A stretch of DNA of 64,000 nucleotides from positions 28,822-92,821 of the forward strand of contig JBQDDG010000006.1 of NCBI GenBank assembly GCA_052093225.1, given 5' to 3'. The notes under the pieces are model-generated. The model was given only the letters and a program-made list of their open reading frames with translations. It had not been told where the DNA came from and did no database searches. Below, one piece after another: positions 25,597 to 33,752 of this stretch (positions within the stretch are counted from its first letter, which is position 1; the number at the start of each line of letters is the position of its first letter). A program made the position numbers and the translations under genes. This DNA comes from JB111 sp052093225. GTDB taxonomy: Bacteria > Actinomycetota > Actinomycetes > Actinomycetales > Actinomycetaceae.

Positions 25597-26541
25597 ATGA
25601 CTCCCGAGGACCGACGCGCCGCCCTCGTCCGGCTGTCCGGCACCACCGTCGCTCTCGGGCACGGCACCGAGAACGACTTCGTGCTGCTGGACGACCCGGA
25701 CGGCGTCCTCGACCTCACTCCCGCGCAGGTGCAGGCGCTCGCCGACCGCCGCGGCGGCCTCGGCGGAGACGGCGTGATCCGGGCGGTCCGCACCGAGGTG
25801 CTCGCCGCCTCGGACCCGGACGCGGCCCGCGTCGCGGCGGGCGACCCGGGCGCCGAGTGGTTCATGGACTACCGCAACGCCGACGGCTCCCTCGCCGAGA
25901 TGTGCGGCAACGGCGCCCGCGTGTTCGTCGCCTACCTGCGCGATCTCGGCCACGTCACGCTCGCCGACGGCGACGAGGTCCGGATCGGCACGCGCGGAGG
26001 CGTGCGCCGCGTACGCGCGGTGGGCGAGGACTACGCCGTCGCGATGGGGGAGTTCGCGCTCCCGGGCGGCGAGCGCGCGCTCACCGAGGGCACCGACGTC
26101 GTCGTCGACGTGCCGGGCCTGGCCGGGAGCCGCGGCGGGCTCCGCGTCGAGATGCCCAACCCGCACACCGTGCTCGCCCTGCCGGACCTCGCGGACCTGG
26201 ACTCCGCGCGCCTCGAGCTCGGCACTGTGGCGTACGCGCCGGAGCCGCCCGAGGGGACGAACCTCGAGCTCGTCGTGCCCGGGACGGAGCAGGAGATCGG
26301 CGGCACGCGGGTCGGCACCCTGACGATGCGGGTCCTCGAGCGCGGTGTCGGCGAGACCCGGTCCTGCGGCACCGGCTGCTGCGCAGCGGCGGTCGCCGTG
26401 CGCGCCTGGGCGGGGGCAGGAGCGCCCGACGCGTGGCTCGTCACGGTCCCGGGCGGGCAGGTCCGCGTCGACGTCGCGGCCGATCGTCAGGTCACCCTCA
26501 CCGGACCCGCCGTGCTCGTCGCGGACGTCACGATCCGCTGA
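25597..26541 (+). CDS. dapF: Diaminopimelate epimerase DapF
   Basis: A 314-residue cofactor-independent epimerase converting LL- to meso-diaminopimelate in lysine biosynthesis. Both catalytic cysteines are present: C103 in EMCGNGARVF and C257 in SCGTGCCAAA. GTENDFVLLDDPDG and MPNPHTVL are further family marks. ATG 25597 is preceded by a TACGCT -10 box (25585-25590) at 6 bases. It is separated from miaA by 166 bp of C-rich low-complexity sequence. Since MurE here lacks the diaminopimelate motif, DapF probably serves lysine supply rather than the wall directly. Confidence 0.94.
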   Translation: MTPEDRRAALVRLSGTTVALGHGTENDFVLLDDPDGVLDLTPAQVQALADRRGGLGGDGVIRAVRTEVLAASDPDAARVAAGDPGAEWFMDYRNADGSLAEMCGNGARVFVAYLRDLGHVTLADGDEVRIGTRGGVRRVRAVGEDYAVAMGEFALPGGERALTEGTDVVVDVPGLAGSRGGLRVEMPNPHTVLALPDLADLDSARLELGTVAYAPEPPEGTNLELVVPGTEQEIGGTRVGTLTMRVLERGVGETRSCGTGCCAAAVAVRAWAGAGAPDAWLVTVPGGQVRVDVAADRQVTLTGPAVLVADVTIR

Positions 26542-26565
26542 CCACGCTCGTCGTCCCCGTCCGGG

Positions 26566-26623
26566 TCGCGTGTCGGCGCGACAGGATGTCCCGTTCGCGT
26601 GTCGGCGGGACCGGATATGCTGA
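26566..26623 (+). repeat. 29-bp imperfect tandem repeat
   Basis: Two units (26566-26594 and 26595-26623) share the core TCGCGTGTCGGCG and diverge after it. The second unit supplies the -10 box TATGCT (26616-26621) of the riboswitch-controlled gene, so the promoter may have arisen from the duplication. Confidence 0.55.
26616..26621 (+). promoter_or_regulatory. -10 box of the riboswitch transcript
   Basis: TATGCT lies 7 bases before the first P1 base of the aptamer (26628), so transcription would start at the aptamer's 5' edge. Confidence 0.5.
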
Positions 26624-26627
26624 CGGC

Positions 26628-26750
26628 GGCTCGCGAGCTGCAGCTGTCGGTACCTGGCCGGCTGCACGGCAACCCTCCGTTCGAGCGGGGTGCCCCAGGG
26701 GAAGAGCCGGTCCGGCGCGACCGCGTCGGGCAAGTCGACGACGCGACGCC
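26628..26750 (+). ncRNA. SAM-I/SAM-IV-type S-adenosylmethionine riboswitch
   Basis: The leader matches the SAM-I/SAM-IV aptamer core. P1 pairs GGCTC (26628-26632) with GAGCC (26704-26708). P2 pairs TGCAGC (26639-26644) with GCTGCA (26661-26666). Directly after P2 comes CGGCAACCC (26667-26675), then a P3 hairpin (CCTCCG with CGGGG) and GGGGTGCCCC, the conserved sequence and order of SAM-IV aptamers known from actinobacteria. Downstream, a 7-bp stem (26722-26728 with 26739-26745) and another (26745-26750 with 26766-26771) before the GAAGGA site could form the switching platform. It should turn expression down when S-adenosylmethionine is abundant; this is inferred. SAM-IV proper and the SAM-I/IV variant class cannot be separated by eye. 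Confidence 0.82.
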
Positions 26751-26796
26751 GACGGCCTTCACCGGGGCGTCGTGTCCCTGCACGAAGGACACCACG

Positions 26797-27390
26797 ATGA
26801 ACGCACCGACGGCCGGCGACCCCGCCACCCCCGACGAGAGCTGGGGCGACGTCCCCGAGGCCGACCGGAACACCTGGAGCCGGTACTTCCTCGACTACCT
26901 GCCCTGGTTCCCCGGTCCGGTGGTCATGTCGATGCTCGCCCCGCGGGTGCTCGAGGGAGGGACGTTCAAGCAGTTCGCGCGTCCCGCCCGCGAGCTCCAC
27001 GAGGTCGGGTTCACCCCGACGGACTACTACCTCCTGTGCCAGGACCTGCACATCCGGGACGCGCGCGGCGTCCTGGACCGTGAGCGGCACGGGCACCTCT
27101 TCCGCGAGTGGCGCTCGGAGATCGTCCGCTTCTTCGTCCTCGAGGCCGAGGAGTGGAGGGAGTGGCCGGCGCTCGTGCGTGCGGGCCGCTCCCCGCGCCG
27201 GGCGACCGAGCACGTCCTCACCGGCGGCAACCCCCTGCCGATGGGGAGCCTGATGGCGGCGTCGAGGCCGGGCGAGTCCGGGTTCGACGAGATGCAGGCG
27301 GTCCTGCGCGCCCTCGGTCCGCTCGCGCCCGGGGCGGGCGAGGACGTCATCGCGGGCGGCCACGTCGTCGGCTACACGGTCGGCGACTGA
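26797..27390 (+). CDS. Unknown protein under SAM-riboswitch control
   Basis: A 197-residue soluble protein I do not recognise. No signal peptide or membrane segment. Composition is rich in Trp, Tyr, Phe and acidic residues in the first two thirds (SRYFLDYLPWFPGPVVMSML, DYYLLCQDLHIRDARG, EIVRFFVLEAEEWREWP), then a Gly-rich part. One free Cys lies in the YYLLCQDLH stretch. The start at 26797 has GAAGGA 8 bases upstream; the longer frame runs into the riboswitch. Control by a SAM aptamer suggests a role in methionine, SAM or methyl-group metabolism. It converges with the RsmC-like gene with only 20 bases between them. Confidence 0.75.
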   Translation: MNAPTAGDPATPDESWGDVPEADRNTWSRYFLDYLPWFPGPVVMSMLAPRVLEGGTFKQFARPARELHEVGFTPTDYYLLCQDLHIRDARGVLDRERHGHLFREWRSEIVRFFVLEAEEWREWPALVRAGRSPRRATEHVLTGGNPLPMGSLMAASRPGESGFDEMQAVLRALGPLAPGAGEDVIAGGHVVGYTVGD

Positions 27391-27410
27391 CCTCGTCCAG
27401 GGGTACCGGG

Positions 27411-28025
27411 CTACCGGCCGGTGACGGCGAGCACGCGGAACCCCTTCGAGCTCCCCAGCCGGTCGACCGCCCAGCCACGGTCGTCGGCGAGCCAGCGGTG
27501 CAGGGAGTCGGCGCCGAGGTTCTTGCCCACCACGAGGTGGGCGAGCGCGCCGGGCGCGAGCCGGGGGAGCCAGAGGTCGAGCAGGTCGTGGAGGGCCTGC
27601 TTGCCGACGCGGACGGGCGGGTTGGACCAGATGACGTCCACCCGCCCGTCCGGGCCGAGCAGCTCCAGCGCACCGTCCGGGTCGAGCGCCGTGACGTTGG
27701 TCGCGCCCGCAGCCTCCGCGTTGCGGCGCGTGAGGTCGAGGGCCCGGTCGTTGACGTCGACGGCGAGCACCCGCGCGCCGGGGGAGGCGTCGGCGAGGGC
27801 GAGGGCGATCGGCCCCCACCCGCAGCCGAGGTCGAGGGCCGTGCCGTGGGACGGCGGGGGCGGGACCGTGTCGAGCAGGATCGCCGTCGCCTTGTCGAGG
27901 CCCCCGGCCGAGAACACGGACCCGCCGGTCGTCACCGTGCGCTCGCGGCCGCGCAGGGTCACCTCCCGGGTGCGCAGGTCGGCCGGGGCCGAGGCGTCGG
28001 GGGAGAAGTAGTGAGCGCCGTCCAC
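27411..28025 (-). CDS. RsmC-like class I SAM methyltransferase
   Basis: A 204-residue methyltransferase of the MTS/RsmC family (16S rRNA m2G1207 methyltransferase-like), consisting of only the C-terminal catalytic domain plus a short lead, the usual single-domain form in Gram-positives. Motif I ALDLGCGWGPIALAL, acidic motif VLAVDVNDRALDLTRRNAE, and the N2-guanine/adenine type motif IWSNPPVRVGK are present; the start HYFSPD and SVFSAGGLDKATAILL are also typical. GTG 28025 follows a TAGCGT -10 box (28033-28038) at 7 bases (leaderless). It is divergent from hflX. Confidence 0.87.
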   Translation of the reverse strand: MDGAHYFSPDASAPADLRTREVTLRGRERTVTTGGSVFSAGGLDKATAILLDTVPPPPSHGTALDLGCGWGPIALALADASPGARVLAVDVNDRALDLTRRNAEAAGATNVTALDPDGALELLGPDGRVDVIWSNPPVRVGKQALHDLLDLWLPRLAPGALAHLVVGKNLGADSLHRWLADDRGWAVDRLGSSKGFRVLAVTGR

Positions 28026-28123
28026 AGGTCGCACGCTACCCACCGGTCCACAGCCGAGGGCGAAACTCCTTGGGCCACCCGCGCGCCCGTGGGACGATGG
28101 GGGACCCCTGGACGAAGGACCAC

Positions 28124-29620
28124 ATGACAGATCTCCGCACCACCGGTGCACCGCACCCCGCCGAGCCCGACGACGTCGTCGCGCGCATCCTCGCCCGCGC
28201 CGGCACGGCGCTGCAGGACACGGCGACCGAGGGCACGGACCACGACGGCGACCAGATCGACCGCACCGAGCGCGAGGCGCTCGGACGTGTCACCGGCCTG
28301 TCGACCGAGCTCGAGGACGTCACCGAGGTCGAGTACCGGCGCCTCCGGCTCGAGCGCGTGGTCCTCGTCGGCCTGGCGACCTCCGGCACGATGGCCGACG
28401 CCGAGGTGTCCCTGCGCGAGCTCGCGGCGCTCGCCGAGACGGCGGGCTCCGTCGTCCTCGACGGTCTCCTCCAGCGGCGCCAGCACCCGGACCCCGCGAC
28501 CTTCCTCGGCTCCGGCAAGGCCGCCGAGCTGCGCGACGTCGTCGCCGCGGCAGGGGCCGACACGGTCGTCGTCGACTCCGAGCTCGCCCCCTCCCAGCGG
28601 CGCGCGCTCGAGGACGTCGTCAAGGTCAAGGTCATCGACCGCACCGCGCTGATCCTCGACATCTTCGCCCAGCACGCGAAGTCCCGGGAGGGCAAGGCGC
28701 AGGTCGAGCTCGCCCAGCTCGAGTACCTCCTCCCGCGGCTGCGCGGCTGGGGCGAGTCCATGTCCCGGCAGGCCGGTGGACGGGTCGCCGGCGGTGAGGG
28801 CATCGGCTCGCGCGGACCCGGTGAGACGAAGATCGAGCTCGACCGGCGCCGCATCCGCACCCGCATGGCCCGGCTGCGCCGCCAGCTCCGCGACATGGCG
28901 CCCTCGCGCGCCACCAAGCGGTCCAGCCGCCACCGCAACCACACACCGTCGGTCGCGATCGCCGGCTACACGAACGCCGGCAAGTCCTCGCTGCTCAACC
29001 GCCTCACCGGCGCCGGCGTCCTCGTGCAGAACCAGCTCTTCGCCACCCTCGACCCGACGGTGCGGCGCGCGAGCACCCCGGAGGGCCGGGAGTACACGCT
29101 CACCGACACGGTCGGGTTCGTCCGGCGCCTGCCCACCCAGCTCGTCGAGGCCTTCCGCTCCACGCTCGAGGAGGTCGCCGAGGCGGACCTGCTCCTGCAC
29201 GTCGTCGACGCCTCCCACCCGGACCCGGTCGGCCAGGTCGAGGCGGTGCACGAGGTGCTCGCCGAGATCGAGGGCGCCGGCGACGTCCGCGAGCTCATCG
29301 TCCTCAACAAGGCCGACCTGGCGGGCGAGCCGGAGCTCATGGCGCTGCGCACCCGGTACCCCGGCGCGCTCACGGTCTCCGCGTACACGGGCGAGGGCGT
29401 GGACGAGCTCGCCGCCCGGATCTCCGCCGACCTCACCGAGGTCGCCCCGATCGGGGAGGAGATCACGCTCACCGTGCCGTTCGCCCGCGGCGACCTCGTG
29501 GCCCGCGCGCACACCGACGGCGAGGTGCTCTCCGAGCGGTGGAACGCCGAGGGCACCGAGCTGCACGCCCTCGTCGACCCCGTGCTCGCCGCCGACCTCC
29601 GAGCGGCCACGGGGGCGTGA
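28124..29620 (+). CDS. hflX: Ribosome-associated GTPase HflX
   Basis: A 498-residue GTPase that splits stalled or hibernating 70S ribosomes. An N-terminal HflX domain (about 60-240) with PDPATFLGSGKAAEL and the SREGKAQVELAQLEYLLPRLRGWG region precedes the G domain: G1 GYTNAGKS at 281-288, G3 DTVGF, G4 NKAD. The first ~45 residues are acidic and variable. GAAGGA lies 5 bases upstream of ATG 28124. Its TGA overlaps the GTG of the DinG-type helicase gene, so they form an operon. Location after miaB-miaA-dapF is conserved in actinobacteria. Confidence 0.94.
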   Translation: MTDLRTTGAPHPAEPDDVVARILARAGTALQDTATEGTDHDGDQIDRTEREALGRVTGLSTELEDVTEVEYRRLRLERVVLVGLATSGTMADAEVSLRELAALAETAGSVVLDGLLQRRQHPDPATFLGSGKAAELRDVVAAAGADTVVVDSELAPSQRRALEDVVKVKVIDRTALILDIFAQHAKSREGKAQVELAQLEYLLPRLRGWGESMSRQAGGRVAGGEGIGSRGPGETKIELDRRRIRTRMARLRRQLRDMAPSRATKRSSRHRNHTPSVAIAGYTNAGKSSLLNRLTGAGVLVQNQLFATLDPTVRRASTPEGREYTLTDTVGFVRRLPTQLVEAFRSTLEEVAEADLLLHVVDASHPDPVGQVEAVHEVLAEIEGAGDVRELIVLNKADLAGEPELMALRTRYPGALTVSAYTGEGVDELAARISADLTEVAPIGEEITLTVPFARGDLVARAHTDGEVLSERWNAEGTELHALVDPVLAADLRAATGA

Positions 29621-31635
29621 GCGCGCAGGAACGCGCCGGGACCGGGACGACCGGGAACCGGGCGGACGACGAGCACGCGCGGGCGCTCGAGGTCCTCGAC
29701 GCCGTCGTCACCGCCACCGGCGGCTCGCGGCGCAACGGTCAGCGGGAGATGACCCGCCGGGTCGCCGAGACGGTCGAGGAGGGCGCCCGGCTGCTCGTCC
29801 AGGCGGGCACCGGGACCGGGAAGTCCTACGGCTACCTCGCGCCCGTGATGGCCCACGCCGTCGCCGCCGGCGAGCGCGCCGTGGTCTCCACCGCCACGCT
29901 CGCGCTCCAGCGCCAGGTGCTCGTCAACGACGCCCCGGCCGTCGCCGAGGTGGTCGAGCAGGTCGTCGGCCGTCGTCCCGACGTCGCGCTGCTCAAGGGC
30001 TGGCACAACTACGTGTGCCGCCACAAGGTCGACGGCGGCTACCCGGAGGAGGACGAGCCCGCGCTGCTCGCCGCACCGGCCGGTACGCCGTCGAGCACCG
30101 GGCAGGGCGCGCGCGGCCCCCTCGGCGACCAGGTCGTCCGTGCCCGTGAGTTCGCCGCCTCCAGCGGCAGCGGCGACCGCGACGACCTCGTCCCCGGGGT
30201 CTCGGACCGCGCCTGGCGGCAGGTCTCCGTCACACGGCTCGAGTGCATCGGGCGGTCCTGCCCCCAGCGCGACGAGTGCTTCGCGGTCCTCGCCCGGGAC
30301 AAGGCGGCCGTCGCCGACGTCGTCGTCACCAACCACGCCATGCTCGGGATCGCGGCCACCGGCTCGCCCGGGGTGCTGCCGGAGCACGACGTGCTGGTCG
30401 TCGACGAGGCCCACGAGCTGGCCGGCCGCCTGCGCAGCCAGGGCACCGTCGAGCTGAGCGTCGGCGTCGTCGAACGGACCGCCCGCGTGGTCCGGGCCGA
30501 GGGCGGCGCGGCCGAGGCCCTCACCCGCGCGGCGGGCGATCTGCGCGGCGTCCTCGAGCCCCTCCCGGCCGGCCGCATGGCCGAGGGCCCCGGCGAGCTG
30601 CTCTCCGGCGTGATCTCCCTGGTCGGGACCGCCGCCACCGAGGCGGCACGCTCGCTCGCCGGCGAGGGCGCGGCCAAGGACGCCTCCGGTGGGCGGGTCG
30701 CCGCGCGCTCCGCCGCGGTGGTCCTCGCCGAGGTGTGTGACCGCTTCGTCTCCGGGGGAGTGGCGGCGCGGGCGGACGTCCTGTGGTGCGACCGCGGGCG
30801 CGAGGACCTCGACCCGCCGCGACTCCAGCTCGCCCCGGTGGAGGTGGCCGACCGCGCCGCGACCCACCTGTGGGAGGACCGCGCCGTCGTGGCGACCTCG
30901 GCGACCCTCAGCCTCGGAGGCGAGTTCGCCCCTGTCGCCGCCCAGCTCGGCCTCGGCCGGGGCGCCGCCTGGACGTCGGCCGACGTCGGATCACCGTTCG
31001 ACTACGGCGCGCAGGCGATCCTCTACACCCCCTCCCACCTGCCCCCGCCGGGGCGGGACGGCACCGCGGCCGAGAGCAGGACCGAGCTCGTCGAGCTCGT
31101 CGAGGCCGCCGGGGGAGGCGCGCTCGGCCTGTTCTCCTCTCGACGTGCCGCCGAGGAGGCCGCCGAGACCGTCCGCGAGCGCACCGGCCTGCGCGTGCTG
31201 TGCCAGGGCGACGACTCGCTCCCCGCCCTCGTCGAGGAGTTCGCCGCGGATGACGACGCCTGCCTGTTCGGGACGATCTCGCTGTGGCAGGGCGTCGACG
31301 TACCGGGGCGCGCCAACCGGCTCGTCGTCGTCGACCGCATCCCGTTCCCGCGCCCCGACGACCCGATCTCGCAGGCCCGTGCCGAGGTGGCGCAGTCGCG
31401 CGGGACGAGCGGTTTCATGGCCGTCTCCGCCACACACGCCGCGCTGCTGCTCGCGCAGGGGGTCGGCCGGCTCGTCCGCTCGACGACGGACCGCGGGGTG
31501 GTGGCCGTCCTCGACCCTCGCCTCGTCACCGCCAGGTACGGCTCCTACCTGCGGGCCTCCCTGCCGCCGATGTGGCCCACGCGGGACGGAGCCGTGGTTC
31601 GGGCCGCGCTGCGCAGGCTGGCCACGACGCCGTAG
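29617..31635 (+). CDS. DinG/XPD-family ATP-dependent helicase
   Basis: A 672-residue SF2 5'-3' helicase of the DinG/XPD group, which unwinds forked DNA, D-loops and R-loops. Walker A AGTGTGKS at 63-70, DEAH box in VLVVDEAHEL, TSATLSLGGEF, and the motif VI-region QGVGRLVRSTTDRG. Four cysteines (YVCRH, then C-x5-C-x5-C in ECIGRSCPQRDECF) fit the Fe-S cluster of the family. GTG 29617 overlaps the hflX stop (GTGA), so it is translated with hflX. No SOS box was found upstream of this pair, so damage control of the kind seen for E. coli dinG is not evident. Confidence 0.9.
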   Translation: MSAQERAGTGTTGNRADDEHARALEVLDAVVTATGGSRRNGQREMTRRVAETVEEGARLLVQAGTGTGKSYGYLAPVMAHAVAAGERAVVSTATLALQRQVLVNDAPAVAEVVEQVVGRRPDVALLKGWHNYVCRHKVDGGYPEEDEPALLAAPAGTPSSTGQGARGPLGDQVVRAREFAASSGSGDRDDLVPGVSDRAWRQVSVTRLECIGRSCPQRDECFAVLARDKAAVADVVVTNHAMLGIAATGSPGVLPEHDVLVVDEAHELAGRLRSQGTVELSVGVVERTARVVRAEGGAAEALTRAAGDLRGVLEPLPAGRMAEGPGELLSGVISLVGTAATEAARSLAGEGAAKDASGGRVAARSAAVVLAEVCDRFVSGGVAARADVLWCDRGREDLDPPRLQLAPVEVADRAATHLWEDRAVVATSATLSLGGEFAPVAAQLGLGRGAAWTSADVGSPFDYGAQAILYTPSHLPPPGRDGTAAESRTELVELVEAAGGGALGLFSSRRAAEEAAETVRERTGLRVLCQGDDSLPALVEEFAADDDACLFGTISLWQGVDVPGRANRLVVVDRIPFPRPDDPISQARAEVAQSRGTSGFMAVSATHAALLLAQGVGRLVRSTTDRGVVAVLDPRLVTARYGSYLRASLPPMWPTRDGAVVRAALRRLATTP

Positions 31636-31687
31636 CCTGGGCGGCACGTGCCCCTGCGCGTCCCGCGCGGGCAGAGGAGGAGGATCC

Positions 31688-32788
31688 GTGCCCGACCAGC
31701 CAGCTGTCCCCGAGCCCGACCGTCCGGCCGAGGAGGCCCGGCCCGCGGGCAGCCACGGCCCGGGGAACCACGCCGACGACGCGCACGCCGCCGACCCGAG
31801 CGTCACCGCCCCGGTCCCGCGCAGCGCGGCCCACACGCCCCGCCGGGCCACGCGCGTCGCCGTCGTCGGCGCCGGTGCGGTCGGCTCGGCCATCGCCTAC
31901 GCGATGCTCCTGCGCGGCTCGGCCCGCGAGGTGGTGCTCTACGACATCGACGCGGACAAGGTCAACGCCGAGGTCCTCGACCTCGCGCACGGCATCTCCT
32001 TCACCCCGATGAACAGCGTGCGCGGCGGGAACGACATCTCGGTGTGCGCCGACGCCGACGTCGTCGTCATCACCGCCGGCGCCAAGCAGAAGCCCGGGCA
32101 GTCCCGGCTCGACCTCGCGGGCGCCACGATCGACATCATGCGCACCCTCGTCCCGCAGCTGGTCGAGGTCGCCCCGCACGCGATCCACCTCATGGTGGCC
32201 AACCCCGTCGACGTCGTCACGCGGGTCGGTCAGGTGCTCTCCGGCCTCGGGGCCAACCAGTTCTTCGGCTCCGGGACGGTGCTCGACACCTCCCGCCTGC
32301 GGTACCTCGTGGCCCGGCGCGTCGGTGTCGCCGTCCAGTCCGTCCACGGGTACATCGCCGGCGAGCACGGCGACTCCGAGGTGCCCATGTGGTCCTCCGC
32401 CTCGATCGGCGGGATCCCCATCGAGCAGTGGGGCAGCGCCACCGGCACCGACGAGCTCGACCAGGCCGACCGGGACCAGATCCAGCACGAGGTGGTCCAT
32501 GCCGCCGACACCATCATCCGGGGCAAGGGGGCGACGAACTACGCGATCGGCCTGTCGACAGCCCGCATCGTCGAGGCGGTGCTGCGGGACGAGGGGCGCG
32601 TGCTGTCCGTGTCCACGCTCATCCCCGACCTGTACGGCTCGGGGCCCGTGACGATGTCGATGCCCACGGTCATCGGCCGCGACGGCGCCGAGCGGACGCT
32701 GTCCCTCCCGGCCTCGGAGGTCGAGCGCGAGGCGCTGCTGGCCTCCGCCGCGTCGATCCGCGACGTGGCGGCCCGGTTCGGGTTCTGA
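31688..32788 (+). CDS. ldh: L-lactate dehydrogenase
   Basis: A 366-residue NAD-dependent enzyme reducing pyruvate to lactate. After a ~50-residue acidic, Pro/His-rich extension not seen in typical LDH (about 315 residues), the Rossmann fold starts at RVAVVGAGAVGSAIAYAML; DIDADKVNAEVLDLAHG selects NAD; AGAKQKPGQSRLDL has the mobile-loop Gln/Arg that favour pyruvate over oxaloacetate; catalytic His227 lies in GEHGDSEVPMWS. GTG 31688 has AGGAGGAGG upstream. A TAGCCT box over the previous stop codon (31634-31639) may be its own -10. It converges with lexA. Confidence 0.93.
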   Translation: MPDQPAVPEPDRPAEEARPAGSHGPGNHADDAHAADPSVTAPVPRSAAHTPRRATRVAVVGAGAVGSAIAYAMLLRGSAREVVLYDIDADKVNAEVLDLAHGISFTPMNSVRGGNDISVCADADVVVITAGAKQKPGQSRLDLAGATIDIMRTLVPQLVEVAPHAIHLMVANPVDVVTRVGQVLSGLGANQFFGSGTVLDTSRLRYLVARRVGVAVQSVHGYIAGEHGDSEVPMWSSASIGGIPIEQWGSATGTDELDQADRDQIQHEVVHAADTIIRGKGATNYAIGLSTARIVEAVLRDEGRVLSVSTLIPDLYGSGPVTMSMPTVIGRDGAERTLSLPASEVEREALLASAASIRDVAARFGF

Positions 32789-32821
32789 ACCGCTGAGCGG
32801 TCGCCAGGGGCTGCGTGCCCG

Positions 32822-33553
32822 TCAGAGGGTGCGCAGCACCGCGACGACCTTGCCGAGGATGGTCGCGTCGTCGCCGGGGATCGGCGCGTAGGAGGAGTTC
32901 CGCGGGAGCAGCCACACGTGGCCGTCGCGGCGCGAGAGCACCTTGACGGTGGCCTCCCCGTCGATCATGGCCGCGACCGTCTCGCCGTTCTCGGCGACGC
33001 TCTGCTGCCGGACCACCACGCGGTCGCCGTCGCAGATCGCGGCGTCGATCATCGAGTCGCCGACCACGTCGAGCATGAAGAGCTCGCCCGACCCGACGAG
33101 CTCGCGGGGGAGCGGGAGCGAGGCCGTCACGTGCTGGTCGGCGAGGATCGGCCCGCCGGCGGCGATGCGTCCCACCAGCGGGACGTAGGTCGGCGCCGAG
33201 CCGCCGAGGTCCTCGCCGTCGTGCAGTGTGAGGACCGGCCGCTCGTGCTCCACCTCGCCGGGCGAGCCCGCCGTCACCGCGGGGGCGTCGTCCGGGACCG
33301 GGGCGGCGGAGGGCTCGAGCTCGACGATCTCGATGGCGCGCGGCCGCTTGGGGTCCCGGCGGATGTAGCCCTTGCGCTCGAGCGTGTCGAGCTGGTGCTT
33401 GACCGAGGACGGTGACCCGAGGCCGACGGTCTCGCCGATCTCCCGCAACGAGGGCGGGTAGCCGCGGCCGGCGACCGCAGCGCGCAGACACGCGAGGACC
33501 TCCCGCTGACGCACCGTGAGCGCGGGTGGGGTCGGTGCGACGTTCTCGCCCAT
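32822..33553 (-). CDS. lexA: SOS repressor LexA
   Basis: A 243-residue repressor of the DNA-damage response. Winged-helix DNA-binding domain (about 11-77; PPSLREIGETVGLGSPSSVKHQL is the recognition region). The self-cleavage site is A132-G133, with catalytic Ser167 (GDSMID) and Lys204. An Ala/Pro/acidic linker of about 45 residues joins the domains. ATG 33553 has AGGAGG 6 bases upstream. It is divergent from the LysM division-inhibitor gene, with SOS boxes in between, so it autoregulates. Confidence 0.97.
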   Translation of the reverse strand: MGENVAPTPPALTVRQREVLACLRAAVAGRGYPPSLREIGETVGLGSPSSVKHQLDTLERKGYIRRDPKRPRAIEIVELEPSAAPVPDDAPAVTAGSPGEVEHERPVLTLHDGEDLGGSAPTYVPLVGRIAAGGPILADQHVTASLPLPRELVGSGELFMLDVVGDSMIDAAICDGDRVVVRQQSVAENGETVAAMIDGEATVKVLSRRDGHVWLLPRNSSYAPIPGDDATILGKVVAVLRTL

Positions 33554-33631
33554 GTCGGTCCTCCTGGGAGTCGGTGGCGCGGTGGCCCGATCGTCGATGT
33601 CAGTGGTGGTCGGTTCACTGACGACAACGCC

Positions 33632-33660
33632 AGCGTAGAGCGGCAGAGGCCACATCTCAA
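33632..33660 (-). promoter_or_regulatory. lexA promoter
   Basis: On the minus strand: -35 TTGAGA (33655-33660), 17 bases, -10 TACGCT (33632-33637). The -35 overlaps SOS box 1, so LexA would block its own promoter. Confidence 0.75.
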
Positions 33661-33672
33661 ACATATGTTCGA
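33657..33672. promoter_or_regulatory. SOS box 1 (lexA side)
   Basis: TCAAAC-ATAT-GTTCGA, one mismatch to the actinobacterial SOS box TCGAAC-N4-GTTCGA; overlaps the lexA -35 box. Confidence 0.9.
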
Positions 33673-33680
33673 CCGGAGTG

Positions 33681-33709
33681 TCGACATCGGGACCGGCATG
33701 CTCTACCGT
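33681..33709 (+). promoter_or_regulatory. Promoter of the LysM division-inhibitor gene
   Basis: TCGACA (33681-33686), 17 bases, TACCGT (33704-33709). The expected transcription start (about 33716) falls inside SOS box 2. Confidence 0.7.
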
Positions 33710-33710
33710 G

Positions 33711-33741
33711 GCGAACGGTTGTTCGACGAACGCACGTTCGA
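33711..33741. promoter_or_regulatory. SOS boxes 2 and 3 (tandem, sharing one base)
   Basis: Box 2 GCGAAC-GGTT-GTTCGA (33711-33726) and box 3 ACGAAC-GCAC-GTTCGA (33726-33741) each have one mismatch to the consensus, are 15 bp apart and share base 33726. They lie between the -10 box and the start codon of the LysM gene. Confidence 0.88.
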
Positions 33742-33752
33742 GGAGAGTTGAG

